A stretch of 64,000 nt of DNA, from contig JAIYAQ010000013.1 in assembly GCA_027488975.1 (NCBI GenBank), forward strand, positions 1 to 64,000. Direction: 5' to 3'. Under the pieces are notes generated by a model. The model searched no databases, was not told the DNA's origin, and saw only the letters and a program-made list of their open reading frames with translations. The translations under genes and the position numbers were made by a program. Shown here piece after piece: positions 61,801-64,000 of this stretch (positions are counted from its first letter, which is position 1; each line of letters opens with the position of its first letter). The DNA comes from Cyanobium sp. E1_MAG_00006. Its GTDB lineage: Bacteria > Cyanobacteriota > Cyanobacteriia > PCC-6307 > Cyanobiaceae.

Positions 61801-64000
61801 CCGCGGTGGCCTCACCGACATCGCACGGCTGACGATCAGGATCGACGGGGCCAATGATGCCCCGATCGCCGCCAACGACACCGGTACGGCTGTAGAGGCG
61901 GGTGGCACCTTGAACGGCACGTCCGGAAGCAACGCCAGCGGCAATGTGATCAGCAACGATCGTGATGTCGACAACAACGATGGCGCCAATCTGGTTGCAC
62001 CTCCATTGGCCACGATCACGGCCATCCGTAGAGGTGCCAAGGAGGGTGTGGGGCTCGCCGGTACGGCCATCGCCGGAGGTGGCTTTGAGCTTGTCGGCTT
62101 CTACGGCACCCTGACGATCAGGGCCGATGGTTCCTACACCTATGTGGTGAATAACAGCAACCGCTTCGTCGAAGCGTTGGATGCCGGCGACTTCATCATC
62201 GAATCGTTCAACTACACCGTTCTCGATCACCCCAGCGGCCTGACTGACACCGCCGTTCTCAACATCCGCATCAACGGTGTCAACGACGCCCCTGTCGCCA
62301 GCGACGACAGCGGCAGCGCCTCGGAAGCGGGCGGCGTGGCCAATGGCACAGCCGGCAGCAATGCCACCGGCAACGTGCTCAGCAACGACACTGATGTCGA
62401 TCGCGACGACACGCCGCCATTGAACGGAATCGTCACGGCGATCCGTACCGGTGCCAGCGAAGGAGCGGGCACTGCTGGGACGCCTGATGGCGCCGGAGCT
62501 TTTGTGGTCCGTGGGGCCTACGGCACCCTCACCATCAACGGCAACGGCACCTACACCTACGTCGTCGACAACAGCAATCCAAGCGTCGATGCCCTCAGCC
62601 CGGGTCAGACCCTCCAGGAGAGCTTCAACTACACCGTGCGTGACACCGGCGGCCTCACCGACACGGCCGTCCTGACCATCACGATCAACGGGGCGAATGA
62701 TGCTCCAATTGCAAGCAACGACACCGGCGCAGCCATTGAGGCAGGCGGCACCCGCAACAGCACCGCCGGTGCCAACGCCAGCGGCAACGTGCTCAGCAAC
62801 GACACGGATGTCGACAACAACGACACGCCATTGCCTGGCAAGGGCACGGTCACGGCCATCCGCTCCGGTACCAGGGAGGGCTCAGGCACACCAGGCACCC
62901 CGGATGGGAACGGTGGCTTCCTGCTGGCTGGCACCTACGGCACGCTCAGCATCAGTGCCAATGGGGCCTACATCTACACGCTCAACAACGCCAATCCCGA
63001 GGTGGATGGCATGGACGCGGGCGACCAACTGATCGAGTCGTTCAACTACACCGTGCGTGACACCAGCGGCCTCACAGACACAGCCGTGCTGACAATCACG
63101 ATCACCGGAAGCAACGATGCCCCCGTCGCCAGCGACGACAGTGCCACGGCAACGGAAGCCGGTGGGGTGCGCAACGGCACTGATGGTGCCGACGCCACCG
63201 GCGATGTTCTGGACAACGACAGCGATGTCGATCGCTCCGATACACCGGCGATCAACGGCACGATCACCGCAATCCGCCTGGGTGGCCTGGAGGGCTTAGG
63301 AAGCGCCGGCACGGTGGGCGCGGCCCTGCAGGGGCTCTATGGCTCGCTCACAATCCAGACCGATGGCAGTTACCGCTATGTGATTGACAATGCCAACCCA
63401 ACGGTCGAAGCCCTGAATCCGGGCGATCGCCTGAGCGAAAGCTTCAACTACACCGTGCGCGACACGGGCGGCCTCACGGACACGGCCGTGCTGACGATCA
63501 CGATCGTCGGCAGCAATGATGCCCCCGTGGCCAGCGATGACATCGGCATCGCCAAGGAAGCCGGAGGGATCAACAACAGCACTGGCGGCGCCAACGCCAG
63601 CGGCAACGTGCTCAGCAACGACACAGACGTCGACAGCAAAGACACACCGCTGCCCAGCAAGGGAACGGTCACCGCCATCCGCGCCGGCGCGGTGGAAGGA
63701 TCGGGCACGGCCGGAAACGTTGGTACCGCTCTCCAGGGGCAGTACGGCAGCCTGCTGATCAATGCCAACGGCAGCTTCACCTACGTGGTGAACAACAGCG
63801 ACCTGACGGTGGAACGACTGAACCAAGGCGACAGTCTCACCGAATTCTTCAACTACACCGTGCTGGACCACAGCGGTGGACTCACGGACATCGCCGTGCT
63901 CGCCGTCACGGTTGAGGGAACCAACGACAACCCCAAGGCCAGTGATGACTACCTCGGCCGGTTGACCTCCGGCCAGAGCGGCACCATCCGCGTGATCGCC
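52814..64000 (+). CDS. Giant VCBS-repeat adhesin-like protein, 5' part
   Basis: A single open frame runs from ATG 52814 to the window end: at least 3,729 codons without a stop. The N-terminus (MDIGVPDRSVVSPSPVIGLG) has no signal peptide. Residues about 1-1640 contain a unique head, then about seven DUF11/isopeptide-like domains (VRYRLQVTVPEGNLANFKLVDALP; VRFRLKTDLPQGTVGKATIRDALP; LTYTVTVSNAANRADAFDLVLND). From about residue 1646, 15 VCBS-type domains of 129-143 residues follow, each with GxNDAPVAxND, NVxSNDxDVD, GTLTIxANGxYTYVVDN and ESFNYTVxD. I found no cysteine. Such proteins are usually type I-secreted surface adhesins with calcium sites. The C-terminus, where an RTX/secretion signal would be expected, lies outside the window. 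Confidence 0.9.
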   Translation, partial: MDIGVPDRSVVSPSPVIGLGPDALTLLYGDTGSLRLSFAETAGTGFKPWLELQVAAPSDHLSFGAASWAGLPLTSKTYTFSRNGSSGPYTLVHPLTGATLSSTTPDKLLIWELPIGSYTAAAPAVLVDIPVTVNPGSPTLGAVSLRAGGGYALGSDPLNNPLVDPPISAPSQPGQMIPSPLTFTKSNNDPESETVTGPNFISAWRLSANIAKGAEISNLIFNDTLPSDLFLVPNGSEAAINPNLVVPAGLNGTLSKAPTGNPTTAPANNQVVINYGGPTTGTTSAEEVAARINFYIPDTLDPNTGGAIPYSNTASAKGTWDNGSSGSVNLDVASSNTVTAKALAIQKYASTSSVLPGGNVSFTLNFQISDYFAFGNLIVNDLLGDGLTFTPGSARINLQEQGASLTGGGNVAFDQAYISYLPDVAGAGVDGKDNLSFDLSRWLTSIGNDGILQGGRVRSSTAGATRGTITFTASVDDAFTAPKVAGQNIKAGDKLRNDVTLQGDIQKPLLSGFLDTNRLVSDTSTVGLSVVDIGFSKTAVARNGQALGSSALVLTPGDTVTYRIQTSFPTGDIQGFKLADYLPTPVYDVDREASGGSSSTAFELFSTNATVSNPGSLPPTGFFSYGSLNTAPSLVDNQFKTGAAVNDLVATIPNISDPGNTPRILDLYYTVTVTGAAIDDRLPITNIANASTVDSDGVSRTTQISAVTGEVLAPNLKIRKGIVVTSRDSLTGNQKATYSPGLNTGGATFPAALAAAPFTGTISSGGISVAGGNGSTGAVKNNALDSNVTGLDAGDSVRFVIVIENIGTSYRGAFNVQLRDELPAGLTFTTGSLRIVDGSGAALSFTRPNGTAATDADIFTTDGIRLSDPGSTPADANGVGGGAIDGYNAGSGRNIAVVSFDARVDNDAYSRLVSGNLTNVGVLEDYTNVPSGGSSYLPGSTKLSDNATIALRNAAVSKSIVATSESSTSGSNVAIGEIVRYRLQVTVPEGNLANFKLVDALPTGLSFLNDGTASAPIFSAGVSSSLSPLTPTISGSNLTWDFGTLSNNDRDNTIDDTIALEFNALVTNISSNTNGTTRKNTATVSFTGGSASGSADVKISEPGITISKAVSPSSNVQAGDTLTYTVTVSNAANRADAFDLVLNDALGNLGSNFDLKSVNLPGSLPTGTGSIINTSVTGAASAAAGDRIQLSIDRLNSGQSFSFTYTGVVLTAIQPGTTLTNTANVTYTGLPGTGTPNGTSGNTTGSTTPGASGSATGERDGSEGINGKLNKYAESASQSVVSQALGAIKSTRLTSEAHTSGNDVVIGEIVRFRLKTDLPQGTVGKATIRDALPSGLTFLNDNTATLAFVATNAADLSWNLGPIDPYYLPSIGNNNTVIPTASYAPTIAGQTLSWNLGAIVNRNADPTQIESVVIKFNALVANVAGNQAGTTITNSFIASAGLDGALVESTSSAPPLSVREPLLQTDKTAVIQKTGASGNANATPGDTLVYTVTIRNTGTAKAFNLVIDDNLDALGINFDLSGAPSVVQSQPAAPAVIDNSIFNGNNGLSDRIQLVVPELDINQSVTITYQGVLAATLPPGTALTNSASVSYTSLPGTGTANGSGGNATGSSTPGASGAANGERNGSDGPGGLNDYLSSKTLILIANRPPVAVNDTGSGVEAGGRFNSVAGSNASGNLLANDTDPDPADNPLTLKGTVTGIRTGASEGAGTAGILGSPLLGTYGQLIVNADGSFTYRIDNNDPLVDALDPGATLTEVFNYTISDGALSDIGLLTITIQGVNDAPVAADDNGVSIEAGGTLNGTPGADASGNVISNDRDVDNRDGNNLVAPPEGTVVAVRTGAKEGAGSAGTVGAALKGLYGSLTLSANGTYTYVVDNTNLTVDALNPGDTLSESFNYTLLDHRDGLNDIAVLTITILGRNDAPVAVNDAGSALEAGGISNGTPGANAIGNVLTNDTDVDSSDTPALNGFVESFRTGATEGSGTAGTIGARLQGLYGSITFQANGTYTYEVNNANTAVDSLDPGAFLSESFNYTVSDGALTDIGVLTITISGANDAPEAIDDIGNAIEAGGIRNGTQGSNAVGNVISNDLDVDAADGNNLTGPPQGTITAVRTGDKEGSGTSGVVGTALQGLYGALTLKADGSYVYVVDNSLLDVDSLDAGSTLRDLFNYSLLDHPGGLIDTAVLTIIITGANDAPVAVNDTGTALEAGGTRNGTVGSNATGNVLLNDTDVDAGDTPALNGSVSAIRTGATEGAGTAGSIGSGLVGLYGTLTINANGSYTYVVDNNNPAVDALDPGASLIESFNYTMRDRPGGLSDIGVLTITITGANDAPIANNDIGTALESGGTLNGTAGSNASGNVISNDRDVDAADGANLVAPPLASVLSIRSGDKEGLGNAGSLGAALAGAYGSLTLNANGTYTYVVDNANSTVDALNPGDVLTETFNYTVQDHPGGLGDTAVLTININGANDAPVASDDAGTAIEAGGISNSLGGADATGNVLLNDTDVDSNDTPAINGTIVGIRRGATEGSGTAGTPDGSGGFVLVGSFGTLTIAANGTYSYVVDNANSSVDALNPGDVLTESFNYSVLDHPGGLTDIAILTITIEGAQDGNATANTLIAGEAGGVNNSFGGFTGRGDLLDNTTLPPGTVVSAIRLGDTPGSGNAGSVDAAGNLVLTGLYGTLTVNPNGDSIYRINNSNPVVDALDPGDTLSEFFNYDVSDGFGTTTAVLTVNIRGNNDTPVAANDSGTAIEAGGTLNGTAGSDASGDVISNDRDVDGNDGANSVAPPLATITAIRRGAKEGVGLAGTAIPGGGFQLIGFYGTLTIAANGSYSYVVNNSNRIVDELDAGDFIIESFNYTVLDHPSGLTDTAVLNIRINGANDAPVASDDSGTALEAGGVANGTAGSNATGNVLSNDTDVDRDDTPALNGVVTAIRIGATEGSGTAGTGDGSGGFVLTGSYGILTIRANGSYTYVVNNSNPTVDALSPGQSLSDEFNYTVRDRGGLTDIARLTIRIDGANDAPIAANDTGTAVEAGGTLNGTSGSNASGNVISNDRDVDNNDGANLVAPPLATITAIRRGAKEGVGLAGTAIAGGGFELVGFYGTLTIRADGSYTYVVNNSNRFVEALDAGDFIIESFNYTVLDHPSGLTDTAVLNIRINGVNDAPVASDDSGSASEAGGVANGTAGSNATGNVLSNDTDVDRDDTPPLNGIVTAIRTGASEGAGTAGTPDGAGAFVVRGAYGTLTINGNGTYTYVVDNSNPSVDALSPGQTLQESFNYTVRDTGGLTDTAVLTITINGANDAPIASNDTGAAIEAGGTRNSTAGANASGNVLSNDTDVDNNDTPLPGKGTVTAIRSGTREGSGTPGTPDGNGGFLLAGTYGTLSISANGAYIYTLNNANPEVDGMDAGDQLIESFNYTVRDTSGLTDTAVLTITITGSNDAPVASDDSATATEAGGVRNGTDGADATGDVLDNDSDVDRSDTPAINGTITAIRLGGLEGLGSAGTVGAALQGLYGSLTIQTDGSYRYVIDNANPTVEALNPGDRLSESFNYTVRDTGGLTDTAVLTITIVGSNDAPVASDDIGIAKEAGGINNSTGGANASGNVLSNDTDVDSKDTPLPSKGTVTAIRAGAVEGSGTAGNVGTALQGQYGSLLINANGSFTYVVNNSDLTVERLNQGDSLTEFFNYTVLDHSGGLTDIAVLAVTVEGTNDNPKASDDYLGRLTSGQSGTIRVIA
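54000..57600 (+). repeat. DUF11-like domain repeats of the adhesin
   Basis: About seven divergent copies of a domain with a GD/GEIVRYR-type strand and a final LPxGLTF or LNDALG strand. Two copies end in the same low-complexity block, TGLPGTGT or TSLPGTGT, then GNxTGSxTPGASG and GERxGSxG (about 56490-56600 and 57590-57700). Boundaries are approximate. Confidence 0.6.
57749..63916 (+). repeat. Array of 15 VCBS-type domain repeats
   Basis: Unit starts (at the G of GxND, or equivalent) lie at 57749, 58145, 58562, 58961, 59378, 59783, 60200, 60617, 61004, 61433, 61847, 62276, 62690, 63107 and 63509; a sixteenth starts at 63917 and runs out of the window. Unit lengths are 387-429 bp. Units alternate between two subtypes; see findings. 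Confidence 0.9.
61004..62689 (+). repeat. 843-bp tandem duplication of a two-domain unit
   Basis: The pair of domains 61004-61846 is followed by a very similar pair 61847-62689. All three boundaries and the internal boundary (61433 and 62276) are separated by exactly 843 bp. Long stretches, such as the bases coding for DFIIESFNYTVLDHPSGLTD, are almost identical in both copies, so the duplication is fairly recent. Confidence 0.85.

Noticed and set aside
55028-63871. Regular ladder of minus-strand ORFs with similar sequences opposite the adhesin
   Set aside because: Their similarity to each other only mirrors the VCBS repeats on the plus strand; the plus frame is open for the whole 11 kb.
57749-63916. 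Periodic repeats of about 400 bp considered as CRISPR or tandem satellite DNA
   Set aside because: Units are in-frame protein domains with codon-level variation, far longer than CRISPR repeats, and without spacers.

Overview
This window reads as a chromosomal segment of a high-GC picocyanobacterium of the Synechococcus/Cyanobium type. The supporting signs are photosystem II genes psbD-psbC with the usual overlap, a CpcS/CpeS-type phycobiliprotein lyase, a cyanobacterial Ftn2/ARC6 division protein, many families largely confined to cyanobacteria (Npun_F0494, TIGR03792, DUF1517, DUF3611, DUF3122), and very tight gene packing with GTGA/ATGA stop-start overlaps. The presence of an iron-type superoxide dismutase hints at a freshwater or coastal rather than open-ocean strain; that is inference only.

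Layout. 1-1740: end of psbD, psbC and a terminator. 1.8-10.8 kb: a secreted YcgJ-like protein, Maf, a small cyanobacterial protein, cobQ, a short 2Fe-2S protein, mnmA, the NAD(P)HX repair fusion nnrE-nnrD, a group 2 sigma factor and a histone-deacetylase-like hydrolase. 10.8-18.7 kb: pdhA, ftn2, ffh, rpsP, phoH, a FUSC-like membrane protein and a Bax inhibitor-1 homologue. 18.8-21.1 kb: an unknown protein and a sensor diguanylate cyclase cut in two by an in-frame amber codon. 21.2-26.6 kb: era, a phycobilin lyase, trmD, a divergent SPFH/NfeD pair, ispF, a TIGR03792 protein and larB. 26.6-37.5 kb: small ORFs, DUF1517, thiS/thiE, ribF, DUF3611, a secreted protein with surE, pheS, nadK, an atypical response regulator, DUF192 and cobL. 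37.6-47.7 kb: a GH116 glucosidase, DUF3122, ribD, a K+ channel, an SRAP protein, ftsH, argF, lexA, tRNA-Ala and a small ORF preceded by a strong hairpin. 47.7-51.1 kb: lnt, a phasin-like protein, an FKBP and sodB. 51.1-64.0 kb: an outer-membrane beta-barrel protein, and divergent from it a giant repetitive adhesin-like ORF that runs off the window.

Functionally most of the window is housekeeping: cofactor synthesis (cobalamin, thiamine, riboflavin/FAD, isoprenoid, NADP), tRNA and ribosome maturation, protein targeting and quality control. The accessory and most unusual part is the last 13 kb. There at least 3,729 codons encode DUF11-like domains followed by 15 VCBS-type repeats arranged in alternating A/B pairs, including an 843-bp period. 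The split diguanylate cyclase, the phosphorylation-site-less response regulator, the candidate structured RNA near 47.3 kb and several very short ORFs are the other points worth a second look.
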